Counted from the first letter of the stretch, positions 45,856 to 57,974 are shown. The stretch: 64,000 bases of DNA from Larimichthys crocea (GCF_000972845.2 NC_040016.1:24608304-24672303), one strand, 5' to 3'. Notes: generated from the sequence alone by a model not told the origin. Numbers and translations are program-made.

Positions 45856-47480
45856 ATGAATTTCACACCTGTGGAAAGCAATGTGACAGGAGCTGTGCCC
45901 TCCGAGGTCACGTTGTTTAAAGGTATCGGCAGGGTTATGATCATTGTTTGTCTGGGCATCACCATCAACTACATCAATGCTACCATGGTCCACACATTCA
46001 GCAAACACCACGTGTGTATTTTATTAAATCCACTTGTTTTATAGCTATTCTTCAGTATAACTAACCATTGTTTGTGCAGTTAGAATAGTGTGGAAACAAT
46101 ATAACGTGATCTTTATTTGTACGTGTACATAGAGTCTGTACGATGAAGTAACATGTAATTAATATGGGACACTAAAGAGAAATGCCAAAAGCAACATATT
46201 CAAATGTATTTTGTATGATTAACAAACTGAAACGCAGAGTTGTTAAATATTCTGACATTTTATAAGACAAAGCTTTAGTTTACGATTGAAAAAGTTTACA
46301 ATTGTATAAGTTTACAATTATCAAAATATTTTCTGATGCTCAATTGATCAATTTAGAGACTCATCATTTCAGTTTTAATGCAGTCAAGGATTTGCATTTT
46401 TCTGCAATGTCACTTTGATTTGTTACACATTCATATTTTTAAGAGCAAACTTAAGATGTTAAGAACTTAATCAGTTTTACCATTAGTTTCTTCTTTTGTT
46501 TGTCTTTTATTTTCGATGTCTTTTATTTTCGATGTATTATTTTATTTCATTTTATTTGTTTTTATCTAATTCATTTTTAACCTGGGTCCGGGGTGAGCGG
46601 TGGGTGTCGGGGGTTTTTATGTGAAGTGATTTGTGTTACATGTATTCTATAAAAAGTGCTACACAAATAAAGTCTGATTAATTGATTTGATTCATTTCAG
46701 ATCTTCAAGGTGAACCCTCGCTTTATCCTTTTTATCCACCTGGTGTTCAACGACATGATCCAGCTCACAGCCAGCATCTCCATCTCTGTCCTCTATTATG
46801 TCTTTGATACAATCCATGTCTACCTCTGTTGTCTCTTCATGTTGCCGGCCATCCTCACCACACAGAACACCCCTCTGAATCTGGCTTTCATGGCAGCAGA
46901 GTGTTACATTGCTGTCTGCATTCCCCTCCGCTACAACAACATATGTACAGTCAAAAGAACATATATTGTTATTGGCATAATCTGGACATTAAGTTCACTT
47001 TCTGTACTGCCAGATGTCTTCATTCTTTTGGCCACTGAACCTCTGGAGTTCTTTCATACCAGAGTTTTCTGCTTGAGGGATACAGTGTTTAGGAGTGCCT
47101 ACAGTGTAAAGAAGAGGGATGCATCCCACATATTGTTTCTGGTCGTGGTTTGGCTCACTCTGTTCTACACTTACTTCAGAATTTTGTTTGTGGCCAAAGC
47201 TGCTGATGCAGATGCTAAAAAGGCAAGAAACACGATCCTGCTTCATGGTTTTCAGGTGTTGCTGTGTATGACGGTGTATGTGCAACCTTTGTTAATTCAA
47301 GTTCTCACATACACGTTTCCAGGACAGTTCAGAACGATATATTTTGCTTTTTATGTTATAAACCAAATCCTCCCTCGCTTTGTTAGTCCTATTGTCTACG
47401 GGCTACGAGATAAGACTTTCAGGAAGTACTTCAAAAAGTATCTGTGTACAGTAAACTGCCATCCAAAACAAAATCCTTAA
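45856..47480 (+). CDS. odorant receptor 131-2-like, OR9 (type B), intact
   Basis: Coding exons 45856-46011 (52 codons) and 46701-47480 give 311 residues. Exon 2 begins IFKVNPRFILF. TM3 ends MAAECYIAVCIPLRY (residues 117-130). Cys95/96 and Cys176 fit the conserved disulfide. KKARNTILLHGF (225-236) starts TM6 and SPIVYGLRD (281-289) ends TM7, followed by a basic tail KYFKKYLCTVNCHPKQNP. From TM3 to TM6 it is nearly identical to OR4, while TM2, TM6-TM7 loop and exon 1 group with OR8. It is the best reference for the disrupted copies OR10-OR12. Confidence 0.94.
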
Positions 47481-48160
47481 CCCGGTGAAATAAAATATTT
47501 TAGAGAACGCCATGATGTTGGAAAGTTAAAGTCCAATGTGGCACAAGTTTGCCTACAAATTTCATACAAAGAACTAACAATAAAAATCACAGTACACAGT
47601 ATTAAATGTCTCTGTGGTTAAACTGTCAACAGCTTTTGTTGTGGCTTCATGGTTTCATGATACATCGGATCTACAGTATTTACTTGATCTGTGAATGCTT
47701 TTGTAGTATCATTTCAGGGCCTGCACAGCTTCGAGACAAATTCGCTGTAAATTACCTACACTTAAATCATTTATTTTAAGCTAATGCTCCTGACGATACA
47801 TTTCCTAGCATCACGGGGGTCACACAAACCCCTCAACTCAAACATGATGGTGATCCTTGGACCCTACACAAAAGGGTAGGCAATAAAGGAACTGCACCAC
47901 CTCACCACAGAGTATGGAAATCGGGGCTACCTTGTGGAGCTATCAAGCATAGGATTATTATAAGTATACATGGTACCAGAACACCTTAGGCCTCAGATTG
48001 ATGATTGACTTTGTGGTCGTAGTATATCTGTGTCTTGGACAATGATCATTAACTGGTGCTGAGTTGGATCAAATGACAGGGGAGGCTGCCAGACAGCCAC
48101 ACATTCCCAACTGACCTTTCGCCAAGCCCCTGCCCCCCTTAGCTAGGTCAGTCAAGCCCA
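47481..48160. other. OR9 3' flank, repeated later in the window
   Basis: No gene recognised. The whole stretch returns in degraded form at about 57975-58690, so it belongs to a larger duplicated block. A block at 47990-48140 (GACTTTGTGGTCGTAGTATA, CACACATTCCCAACTGACC) looks like transposon coding DNA, but the family could not be identified. Confidence 0.5.
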
Positions 48161-48400
48161 ACAGAGTGCTATGACGGGAAGAGATGCACCGGTACGTGTC
48201 AGTGACAGTTTTTGGAGCAATACCTCCGCGATGTCCTCCAGATCGAGACCAAACGGGTTACAATATGCAGTGGAGGGATATATTAAAAATATTAAAATAC
48301 GCAACAAAGGCGACATAACCACTATCGAGGCTAATGCTTACAAAGCGGTCTCAAGCGAAATCAGAGAAACCCCATGACCAAACCATTACGTGCTTGTCAA
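48160..48400 (+). pseudogene. possible SWIM/YqaJ-type transposon-protein remnant
   Basis: The plus strand reads NGLQYAVEGYIKNIKIRNKG and TTIEANAYKAVSSEIRETPH. This resembles the strand preceding the SWIM zinc finger in fish transposon-related YqaJ-recombinase proteins, from memory of the family. The cysteines of the finger are not seen. A second, noisier copy lies at 58690-58910. Assignment is weak. Confidence 0.3.
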
Positions 48401-48474
48401 CATCCATATTTATTGGCCTACCGTTTTTTGGGTGGCTTTCGACAGCCTCCGAGCTGCTCCCTAGCTGGGTTACT

Positions 48475-48830
48475 GGGGACTCACACAGGGAACGTAAGCT
48501 CCGTAAAACGGCTACGCCATCGTTTAGCTCCGTCCTCTGCCCGGCGTCAACTCACACCGGGCACGTGACAGCAGTGTAGCGAGCCAGCCATATTCACGCG
48601 AGATCACACGAGACCCCGCGATAAACAGTATAAAAGAAACAACAACAAACAGCTTACTTTGCTTCTCGGACGTGGAAGAGAATATAAAAAGGATCTGTTG
48701 TGTCATAAATTATTGTGTGTTGTTCCAGTTCAACAATTAAGGCCCTCTCACACCTTGTGCGCCGCGTAACGGCTGCGCCGGTCTTGTCAATGTTAACGCG
48801 GATTTACACAGGATCAGGGATTGCGGCAAC
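48475..48830 (-). mobile_element. Harbinger-like MITE pieces, partly nested
   Basis: ACTCACACAGGGAACGTAAG at 48480, AACTCACACCGGGCACGTGA at 48549 and CCCTCTCACACCTTG at 48743 are ends of the family at 41694-42264. On the minus strand 48660-48740 reads IVELEQHTIIYDTTDPFY, the MADF-like start again. At least two copies or rearranged halves are joined. Confidence 0.6.
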
Positions 48831-48939
48831 TCATGGCAGGGTTGTGAGGGGAGCTGAGGTGGGTTGTTGCGAGTGTGTCTATATGTGCTGAATTTAACCA
48901 CTGTGGAACAATCAGGAAATAACTTTATTTTGCCGATTA

Positions 48940-49262
48940 CAGTGGTCCCTCGTTTATCGCGGGGGATACGTTCTAAAAATAACCTGCAATAAACGAAATC
49001 CGCAAAGTAAGTTTTACAATTATTATACATGTTTTAAGGCCGTAAAACCCCTAACCACACACATTTATACACCTTTTTACACGCATTTTGTACAGTACAG
49101 TCGTCCCTCGCTATAATGCGGTTCACTTTTCGCGTACTCGCTGTTTCGCAGATTTTTTTAAGTGGAATTTTGCATGGGTTTTTTTTTACAGTGTACTGTA
49201 CAGTATGAACGCGCATTGTGTTCTGCTTCCTAAATTGGCTAAGGGAGTACTGTACAAAATGA
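48940..49262. mobile_element. Tigger-like MITE, rearranged
   Basis: It begins CAGTGGTCCCTCGTTTATCG; a second end CAGTCGTCCCTCGCTATAATG starts at about 49097 in the same direction, so two copies or an internal inversion are joined. No frame. Confidence 0.7.
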
Positions 49263-49599
49263 GAGTGTCTCCAATTCTCCTTGGCCAAGCTTCAATAAAT
49301 AATACAGCATAAGACATCAGAGGCTCCTGAAACACTTTTCTGAACTCTGACCCACATTGACCATGACTTCAGCAGTTTCTCCACAACAATATCAAAGTCT
49401 GCACATCACGTCCAGATTCAAGTCACTTCAAGTTAGATTTATGTTTGTTCAGTGTATCGTCTTTCAATGCTTTCTATCACATGATCAGTGATAATTCAAA
49501 TTCATTGTTAGTTTCAAACTTAATGGTCTAATCTATACTGTGTGATTCAAAACACACACACACACACACACACACACCACACAACACACTGTAATTCTC

Positions 49600-49656
49600 T
49601 ATATAAACTCAACACATGAGGCAGATTCATCTTCAGATCACAATCCACTGTCTGAG
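49600..49656 (+). promoter_or_regulatory. OR10 core promoter and noncoding first exon
   Basis: TATATAAA at 49600-49607 directly after a CA tract; CACAATCCACTGTCTGAG; donor GAG|GTCAGT at 49656/49657. Preserved although the coding part is disrupted. Confidence 0.65.
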
Positions 49657-49757
49657 GTCAGTACTGAATTATTATGTCAAAAAAATGTAAAACAGACTTG
49701 CAAATGTTCTTTATATAAAATGTCTTTTGTGTTTAAACCAGTTCAACGGCTGCGGAC

Positions 49758-51427
49758 ATGAATTTCACACCTGTGAAAGCAATGTGCAGGAGCTGTGCCT
49801 CCGAGGTCACGTGTTTAAAGGTATGGCAGGGGTTATGATCATTGTTTGTCTGGCATCACCAACAACACATCAATGCTACCATGGTCCACACATCAGCAAA
49901 CACCACGTGTGGATTTTATTAAATCCACTTGTTTTATACTATTCTCATATAACTAACCATTGTTTGTGCAGTTAGAATAGTTGGAACAATATAACGTGAT
50001 CTTTATTTGTACGTGACATAGAGTCTGTACGATGAAGTAATGTAATTATGGGAACTAAGAGAAATGCCAAAAGCAACATATTCAAATGATTTGTATGATT
50101 AACAAACTGAAACGCCAGAGTTGTTAAATATTCTGACATTTTATAAGACAAGCTTTAGTTTACAATTGAAAAAGTTTACGATTGAGAAAGTTTACAATTA
50201 TTATCAAAATATTTTCTGATGCTCAATTGATCAATTTAGAGACTCATCATTTCAGTTTTAATGCAGTCAAGGATTTGCATTTTTCTGCAATGTCACTTTG
50301 ATTTGTTACACATTCATATTTTTAAGAGCAAACTTAAGATGTAAGAACTAATCGTTTTACCATTAGTTTCTTCTTTTGTTTGTCTTTTATTTTCGATGTC
50401 TTTATTTTCGATGTATTATTATTTATTTCATTTTATTTGTTTTTATCTAATTCATTTTATAACCTGCCTAAGTGATTCCTCACTGCAGGCGATGAGATGG
50501 TGCTTCCTCAGTTCGTGGTGGGCTTTGTTTATTATTAGGGATGAGGGTCCGGGGGTGAGCGTGGGTGTCGGGGGTTTTTTTATGTGAAGGGATTTGTGTT
50601 ACATGTATTCTATGAAAAGTGCGCACAAATAAAGTTGATTAATTGATCGATTCATTTCAGATCTTCAAGGTGAACCCTCGCTTATCCTTTTTATCCACCT
50701 GGTGTTCAACGACATGATCCAGCTCACAGTCAGCATCTCCATCTCCATCCTCCAACTGTCTTGACACAATCTATGTCTACATCTGTTGTCTCATCGTCTT
50801 GCCGGCCATCCTCACCATCCAAAACACCCCTCTGAATCTGGCTTTCATGGCAGCAGAGTGTTACATTGCTGTCTGCATTCCCCTCCGCTACAACAACATA
50901 TGCACAGTCAAAAGAACATATATTGTTATTGGCATAATCTGGACATTAAGTTCAGTTTCTGTACTGCCAGATGTTTCATTCTTTTGGCCACTGAACCTCT
51001 GGAGTTCTTTCATACAGAGTTTTCTGCTTGAGGGATACAGTGTTTAGGAGTGCCTACATGGTGAAGAAGAGGGATGCATCCCACATATGTTTTCTGGTCG
51101 TGGTTTGGCTCACTCTGTTCTACACTTCTTCAGAATTTGTTTGTGGCCAAAGCTGCTGAGCAGATGCTAAAAAGGCAAGAAACACGATCCTGCTTCATGG
51201 TTTTCAGGTGCGCTGTGTATGACGGTGTATGTGCAACCTTTGTTAACTGAGTTCTCATATACGCGTTTCCGGGACAGTTCAGAACGATATATTTTGCTTT
51301 TTATGTTATAAACCAAATCCTCCCCGCTTTTGTTAGTCCTATGTCTACGGCTACGAGATAAGACTTTCAGGAAGTACTTCAAAAAGTATCTGTGTACAGT
51401 AAACTGCCATCCAAAAAAAATCCTTAA
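49758..51427 (+). pseudogene. odorant receptor, OR10 (type B), many frameshifts
   Basis: Exon 1 at 49758-49910 and exon 2 at 50661-51427 align with OR9 throughout, including the ATG, both splice sites and the stop region. Exon 1 has several single-base losses (for example CACACATCAGCA for CACACATTCAGCA), and exon 2 has at least eight, such as CGCTTATCC for CGCTTTATCC, GATGTTTCATTC for GATGTCTTCATTC and GCTGAGCAGATGC for GCTGATGCAGATGC. The intron and promoter show the same kind of change. It is either a young pseudogene or a good gene read with deletion errors; see findings. The intron holds a stretch (TCCTCACTGCAGG...) absent from OR9 but shared with OR11 and OR12. Confidence 0.85.
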
Positions 51428-51585
51428 CCCGGTGACATAAAATAATATTTCGAGAACGCCATGATGTTAGATAGTTAAAGTCCAATGTGGTACAAGTTTG
51501 CCTACAAATTTCATATAAAGAACTAACATAAAAATCACAGTACACAGTATTAAATGTCTCTGATTCACTGTCAACAGCTTTTGTT

Positions 51586-51850
51586 GTGACTCTCGTCGCC
51601 GTGGGAGGGGCATCCAGTACCTGGTTGACTGGGAGGGATATGGTCCAGAGGAGAGGTCGTGGGTCCCCGCCAGCTACATCCTTGACCCTCAGCTCATTAC
51701 TGACTTCCACCGGCAGCACCCGGACCAGCCCTCCAGGATACGCCCGTCCACTGATAACCCCTGCCTGAGCGCCTCTGGTGCCCCACTCATCCCCGGCCCT
51801 AGCGAGGTGGACCCGCCATCGTCCTCTGTGGACTCTTCATCTGAGGATGA
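51586..51850 (+). mobile_element. Ty3/gypsy chromodomain fragment
   Basis: Reads [38 protein letters not shown], then [13 protein letters not shown] and an acidic Ser-rich end ([12 protein letters not shown]). This is the chromodomain at the end of a gypsy integrase. It is joined on both sides to unrelated DNA. Confidence 0.85.
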
Positions 51851-52321
51851 GGGTCCCTCGCTATAATGCGGTTCACTTTTCGCGTACTCGCTGTTTCGCA
51901 GATTTTTTTAAGTGGAATTTTGCATGGGTTTTTTTTACAGCGTACTGTACAGTATGAACGCGCATTGTGTTCTGCTTCCTAAATTGGCTAAGGGAGAACC
52001 GCACATGTGTTCTGCGTCCTGATTAACTAAGGGAGTACTGTACAAAATGCGTGTAAAAAGGTGTATAAAAGTGTGTGGTTAGGGGTTTTACGGCCTTAAA
52101 ACATGTATAATAACTGTAAAACTTACTTTGCGGATTTCGTTTATTGCGGGTTATTTTTAGAACATATCCCCCGCGATAAACGAGGGACCTTTTTTTTTTT
52201 ACAGCGTACTGTTCATACTGTACAGTACGCTGTAAAAAAAAAAGCATGCAAAATTACACAAAGAAATCCACGAAACAGCAAGTCCCCAAAAAGTGAACCG
52301 CGTTATAGTGAGGGACGACTG
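51851..52321. mobile_element. Tigger-like MITE pair
   Basis: It begins GGTCCCTCGCTATAATGCGG and ends TATAGTGAGGGACGACTG. The middle (about 52020-52190) repeats the interior in the opposite direction, ending CGCGATAAACGAGGGACC. Two copies are joined head to head. Confidence 0.7.
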
Positions 52322-52910
52322 TAACAGCTTTATTGAGGCTGGCGCTCGCTCACTCTTATTGTTACTCTATGTCTCTCGACCAAAGCTCTCTCTCTCTAAT
52401 CATCGGACACAAATTAAATTAAACTTATTCGTGTCACTATTCTAAATTGCAAGTCGGACGCAGATTTAGAAGCTGGTCTATGAAATAAACAAAGTCAGAA
52501 CACACACACACAGGTAGATCATCAGAGTTTAGTCCGTGAATCCACCTGGATAGTCCTAAAATACACTGCATGGCGGCGGAACCGATACGTTTCAATTTTA
52601 GTCAACGTGTCAGCTCACACAGTCTCCGGTTCCGCTGCATCACGGCTCCGGAACGACTGCGGCGTCCGGCAGCCCTCCGCAACATGGACGCCGGAGCACG
52701 GCGCATGAATTCAGCTCAGAGCAGATTGTGCAGGGAAGGAAATCAGCTACAAAATACAAAATAAAACCCTGGTTGATTTTCAAAATAAAATACTTGTGTT
52801 CGTGTTCACCGCAGATCGAGTTTCATTACGAGAACACATCATAATGGGCGAGGCCAACCTGAAGTCAACAGGTCAGAGGTTTTCAGGCGTCTTTTCACCT
52901 CGTCGACACC
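52322..52910. other. DNA before the MADF-like start, no separate gene
   Basis: GC-richer than its surroundings near 52600-52700, with CTCACACAGTCTCCGGTTCC that may be a Harbinger-like end. No other coding similarity. Confidence 0.4.
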
Positions 52911-52979
52911 ATGGATGAGGAGAAGTTGATTCTGGAGGTCCAAAATCAACCTATCATTGATGACACCTCACATCCTTTT
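52911..52979 (+). CDS. MADF-like (Myb/SANT-like) protein start, cut by gap
   Basis: From ATG 52911 the reading MDEEKLILEVQNQPIID DTSHPF stops at the run of Ns. Position by position it parallels the relic inside the 41694-42264 element (MDDE.LIVEVEQ...) and resembles MADF DNA-binding domains, which accompany transposase in some PIF/Harbinger elements. It may be the intact counterpart of those relics or a host-gene exon. Only 23 codons are visible. Confidence 0.5.
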
Positions 52980-52989
52980 NNNNNNNNNN
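52980..52989. other. assembly gap (10 N)
   Basis: Ten N characters. Sequence on the right has no relation to the coding frame on the left. Confidence 1.
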
Positions 52990-54576
52990 TTGTTGGTTGT
53001 GTGGTGGTTTGTTTTTGGGTGGTGGTTTTGTTTTGTTGTTTGGGGTTGTTTTTGTTTTTGGTTTGTGTGGTTTTGTTTGTTTTTTTGTGTTTGTTGGTTT
53101 TGTTTTGGTGGTTTGTTTTGTTTTGTTGTTGTTTTTTGGTTGTGTGTTTGTTTTGTTGTTTTTTTGTTTGTTTTTTTGTGTTTTTTTTTTTTTTTTTTTT
53201 GTTTTTTTTTGTTTTGTGGTTTTTGGGTGGTGTTTGTTTTGGTGTTTGTGTGTTTGGGTTTGGGGTGGGGTGGGGGGGTGTTGGGGTTTTTGTGGTGTTT
53301 GTGTTGTTTGTTGTTGTGTGGTTGTTTGTGTTTTTTGTTTGGTGTGTTTTTTTTTGTTGTTGTGTGTGGTTTTTGTTTGGTTTGTTTTTTTGTTGTTTGG
53401 TTTTTGTTGGGTTGTGTTGGTTTTGGGGGTGTTGTGTTGTTTGTTTGTGGTTTTGTTTGGTTTGTTTTTTTTGTTGGTTGTTTTTTTGTGTTGGTTTTTT
53501 GGTTTTGTGGGGTGTTGTTGGGGTGTTGGGGGTTTTTGTTTTGGGTTTTTGTTTGTTTTTTGTTTGTTTGTGGGGTTTGGTGTTGGGGTTGTTGGTTTTG
53601 GTGTTGTGTGTTTTGTGGTTGTGTTTGTTTTGTTTGTTGGTGTTGTTTTTTGTTTTTTGTTTTTTGTTTGTTGTTTGTTGGGTGGTGTTTGGGTTTTGTT
53701 TGTGTGTTGTTTGGTTGTTTGGGTGTGTTGGTGTTGTGGGTTTGTTTTTTGTTGTGTTTTGTTTGTGGTTGTGGTTTGTTGTGGTTTGGTTTGTTTGGTG
53801 TTTTTTGGTTTTTTGTTTTTTGGGTGGTTGGTTGTGTTTTTTTTTTTTTTGTTGTTGGTTTTGTGGGGGTTTTGTGGTGTTTGTGGGTGGTGTGTGGTTG
53901 GTGGGGTTTGTGGGTTGTGGGTTTTGTTGTGTGTTGGTGTGTGGTTTGTGGTTTTTTTGTGGGTTTTTGGTGGTGGTGGTTGGTGGGGGGTTGGTTGTTT
54001 GTTGGTGTGGTGTGGGTGTGTGGGGGTGGGGTGGTGTTGGTTTTTGTGTTTTGTTTGTGGGGGGTGGTGGGGGTTTTTTTTGGTTTGGGTTGTGGGTTGT
54101 GTGTGTGTTTGTTTTTTTTTGGGTGTTTTTGGGTTGTTTGTGTGTTGTGTGTGTTTGGTTTGGGGTTGGGGTGGGGTGGGTTTGGGTGGGGTCGTTGGTT
54201 TGTTGTGTGTGGGGTTGTTGTGTGTTTTTTGGTGTTGTTGTTTTGTGTTGTTGTTGGGTGTGGGTGTGGGGTGGTTGGTTGTTTGGGGGTTTTTTTTGTG
54301 GTTTGTGGGGTGGTGGGGTGGGGGTTGTTGTGGGTGTGTGTTTGGGGTGTTGTGTTGTTTTTTTTGGGTTGTGGTTGTGGGGGGTGGTTGGTTGGTGTTG
54401 GGTGTGTTGTGGGTGTGTGGGTTTTTGGGTGGTGGGTTTGTTGGTGTTTGGTTTGTGGGTTGGGGTTTGTTTTTTTTTTTGTTTTGGTTTGGGGTTGTTG
54501 GTTGGGTGTGGGGTGTGGGGTTTTGGTTTGGTTTTGTGTTGTTTGGGGGGGTGGTTTGGTTTTGTTGTTTTGGTGT
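52990..54576. repeat. stretch of almost pure G and T
   Basis: About 1.59 kb in which I find no A and a single C (54193). No simple unit repeats. Because all stop codons need A (plus strand) or T on the complement (which is only A and C), every frame is open, giving ORFs of 550-770 codons that mean nothing. It is adjacent to a gap and probably an error-filled microsatellite read. Confidence 0.9.
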
Positions 54577-56310
54577 CTTGTGTTTGTTTTTGTTGCTCCA
54601 ATCGTCCACTCCACACTACACACACCATCTACACAACAAACCCCACACACTTTTTTTTTTTTGGTGTGTTTTTGTTTGTTTTGGGGTTTTGGGGTTGGTG
54701 GCCACCCCTTGTGTTGGGGGTTGTGCGGGGGTGGGTGGTTGTGTGGGGTGTTGTTTTGTGTGTTTGTTGGGTTTTTTTTGGTTGTGTTGTTTTTTGGGTG
54801 TGTTTTTGTGGGTGTTTTTTTTTTTGTTTTGGGTTTTTTTTTTGTTTTTTTGTTTTGTGTGTTTTGGGTTTTTTTTGTTGTTTGGTTTTTTGTGGTTTGT
54901 GGGTTTTTTTTTGTTTTGGTTGGGTTGTGTTTTTTTTGGTGGGGGTGTGTTGTTTGTTTTGGGGTTGTTGGGTGTTTTTTGGGTTTTGTGTGGGTTGCTT
55001 TTGTTGTTTGTTTGACCAACCAACACCCCCCAGCCACCCACACGTATATCTCTCAAACAAAAACACTAATACCCCACCCACAGCAAAAAACAAAACCCAG
55101 CCCAACAATCCAACCAAGCAAAAAACAACCCAACACACCCCACACACCCAAAAAAATTGTGTTTCCATGTTATAGTTACCGTGTTGGTTTTGTTTTCTCT
55201 GTTGTGCGCACACATATTCCTCTCCAAACCCCGATACAACCCCTTTCACAACTTAGATACCCTTAACCCAACACACCACTAAACAACCCTAATCTCCTAT
55301 CAGAAAAAACAACAAGACAAACCAACCAAACCAAACTCTCACACAACCCACCCACACCCACACAAACCTCCTGTCTTTTTTTTCTACATTCCACCTTTCC
55401 CTTCCTGCTGTGCCCCCTTGTCTATTCCTTCGCTCTCCCCACTCTTGAAGAGGGTAGTTCCTTGCTATTTTTGTCCTCCCCCTGGTCTGTCACACCCGTC
55501 ATACCCCTTGGCCTCCTGTATCCATTCCCCTTTTTTTGCTACCTCTAATTTTGGAGATCTCAGATCATCCCTTCTCCTGTTCCCCCGTTGGTTGTGCCAC
55601 CTTCCACTCACACTCCAACCACCCACCACACACAGACACAGACACAACAACACAAACCAACCCCACAACCCACAAACACACCACAAAAACGCGGGGACCC
55701 CAACCCAAAAACCCAAACCAAACACCAAACACACACCAACACCATCACCCCTGTGCTCCCCTACACGCCACACCCACAACACACACCAACCACAAAGACA
55801 CACATAAACACCTCAAACCTTCATCCAACAAACAGCCGTATGGCCCCCAACCACCCCAAAAAAGGACACACACTCTATGTCATAAGATTCAGACACAAAA
55901 TGGGCCACACAAAAACAAAATAACCACATATAACCAAATCACACAACAGAAACCAAAAGAGTAAACAAAACCACACCACCACAAAGAAACAAAAACCAAA
56001 ACACAAAAAAAAAACCACAACACCACACAAAAATCTATACAACACACAAAACACCAACAATCACAACACAACAAAAGCATATACACAAGTACTCGAAACA
56101 TTCATCTTCAGTCCAAACACAAAAACAAACACCCACAAAAACAACACACAACATCAATAACCACACCAAACAAAACCACCAACAACAACACAACAAACAC
56201 CATGTCAAACATAGTTAAGCACGAAAAAAAAGACAAAAAGCAAGCGCCCCACCAAAACAAAAACTTATCACAAAAATAAAAAACACACACAACAAAAAAC
56301 ACACAGAAAC
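54577..56310. repeat. alternating G/T-rich and A/C-rich low-complexity DNA
   Basis: Short A/C block at 54597-54650, G/T block at 54651-55010, then A/C-rich DNA to about 56310, broken by ordinary sequence at about 55375-55610 and 55150-55260. No gene is supported. Strand switching of the bias suggests poorly called CA/TG arrays. Confidence 0.8.
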
Positions 56311-57974
56311 CCTTGGATCTTTTATTTGTACGTGGTACATAGGTCTGTACGCTGAAACAAACAACAAACACAAAAACACAACAACAAAACTCAACCACAC
56401 CCCCCACACAAAAAACAACAAACAAACAAACCAGTAACCATGTACTTCATCTGGGACCCTAAGAGACATTGCCCAAAGCAGACATATTCAAAGGTACTTT
56501 TGTATGATTAACAAACTGAACCGCCGAGTTGCTAAATCTTACTCGACCACATCAATAATAGACAACACGCTTTCGTTTCACATTGAAAAAAAGTTTACGA
56601 CTTCTCTGAGAAAGTTACAATTCATATACATCAAACAAATATTTTCTCGATCCCTATACACCCATCGCCAACTGACCACAAACTCTAGAATCAATCATTG
56701 AGAAATAACAAGAGCACAGTACAACATACCTGCACAGTCCATGAATTTGCCTATTTAACTGACAAGAACCACTTGAAGCAGAGCGAACGAAGAGGAGAGA
56801 GAATTGAAAAGAGAAGGAGATAATGAGCCACCACAACAAAGAAAACCACAACCCAGTTAAGAAACTTAACTGTTTTACCATTAGTTTTCTTTTGTTGTCT
56901 TTATTTTCGCTGTCTTTTATTTTCTGATGTATTTATTTTATTTTATTTCATTTTTTGTTTTTACTAATTCATTTTTTAACCTGCCCCGTGATTCATGCAG
57001 GGCGATGCGCTTGGTGGCTCCTCAGTTCGTGGTGTTGCTTTGCTTTCACTTTATGGCGTGGACGGGTCGGGTGTGTAGCGGTGGGTTTGTCGGGGGTTTT
57101 TTTGAGTGACGTGATTGTGTGCCATGATTCTATGAAAAGTGCTTGATCAAAATAAAAGTCTGATTAATTGATAGATTCATTTCGACTTACAAGTGAAACC
57201 TCGCTCTTATCTTTTATCCACCTTGTGTTCAACGAATGATCCAGCTTCACAGTCGCATCTCCATCTCCCATCTCCATCTGTCTTGGACCACTCCTGTCTA
57301 CACTGTTGTCTCCTCGTCTTTGCGGCATCCTACACATCCAAAAACACCCCTCTACCCTCTGAATCTGGCTTTGCATGGCAGCAGAGTGTTACATGATGTC
57401 TGCATTTCCCTCCCGCTAAACCACATATGCAAGTCAGCAAATCATTAATTGTTATTGGCTTAATCGGGATATTAAATTCACTATCTGTACTGCCAATGTC
57501 TTCTATCTTTGAGCCAATGAGACCTCTGGAGTTCTTGTCATAACGAGTTTTTCTGCTTGAGGATCAGTGTTTTAGGAGTGCCTACCAGTGTGAAGAAGAG
57601 GATGCATCCCACATATGTTTTCTGGTCTGGTTTTGGCTCACTCTGTTCTACACTTATGCCTAGAAAATTTGTTTGGGGCCAAAGCTGCTGAGGCAGATGC
57701 TAGAAAGGCAAGGAACACTATCCTGCTGCATGGTTTTCAGGTGCTGACCTGTGTTATGACTGTGTATGTGCAACCTGTTGTTAATCTGAAGTGTCTCCAT
57801 ACCGCGGTTTCAGGGACAGTTCAGAAGATATATTTTCTTTTATGTTATAAACCCACAATCCTCTCCTCCTTTATTATGTCCTATTGGTCTAGCGGTGCTC
57901 GAGATAAGAATTTCAGAAGTACTTCAAAAAGTATCGTGTGTACAAGTAACTGCCATCCAAACAAAAAATCTTAC
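56311..57974 (+). pseudogene. odorant receptor, OR11 (type B), exon 2 and intron only
   Basis: The intron of the OR9/OR10 type is recognisable from 56311 (TTTATTTGTACGTGGTACAT). Exon 2 aligns from about 57185 to 57974, with frequent insertions and deletions (for example TTTCGACTTACAAGTGAAACC at the acceptor, GGCTCACTCTGTTCTACACT conserved). The acceptor AG is lost. Exon 1 and the promoter would fall in the low-complexity stretch and are not seen. Error density is the highest in the window. Confidence 0.8.

Noticed and set aside
52911..55266. Very long ORFs (550-770 codons) on both strands
   Set aside because: They exist only because the DNA lacks A (plus strand) so no stop codon can form. 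The products are strings of V, F, G, W, C, L or of N, T, P, K, Q without any domain, and all frames are open.
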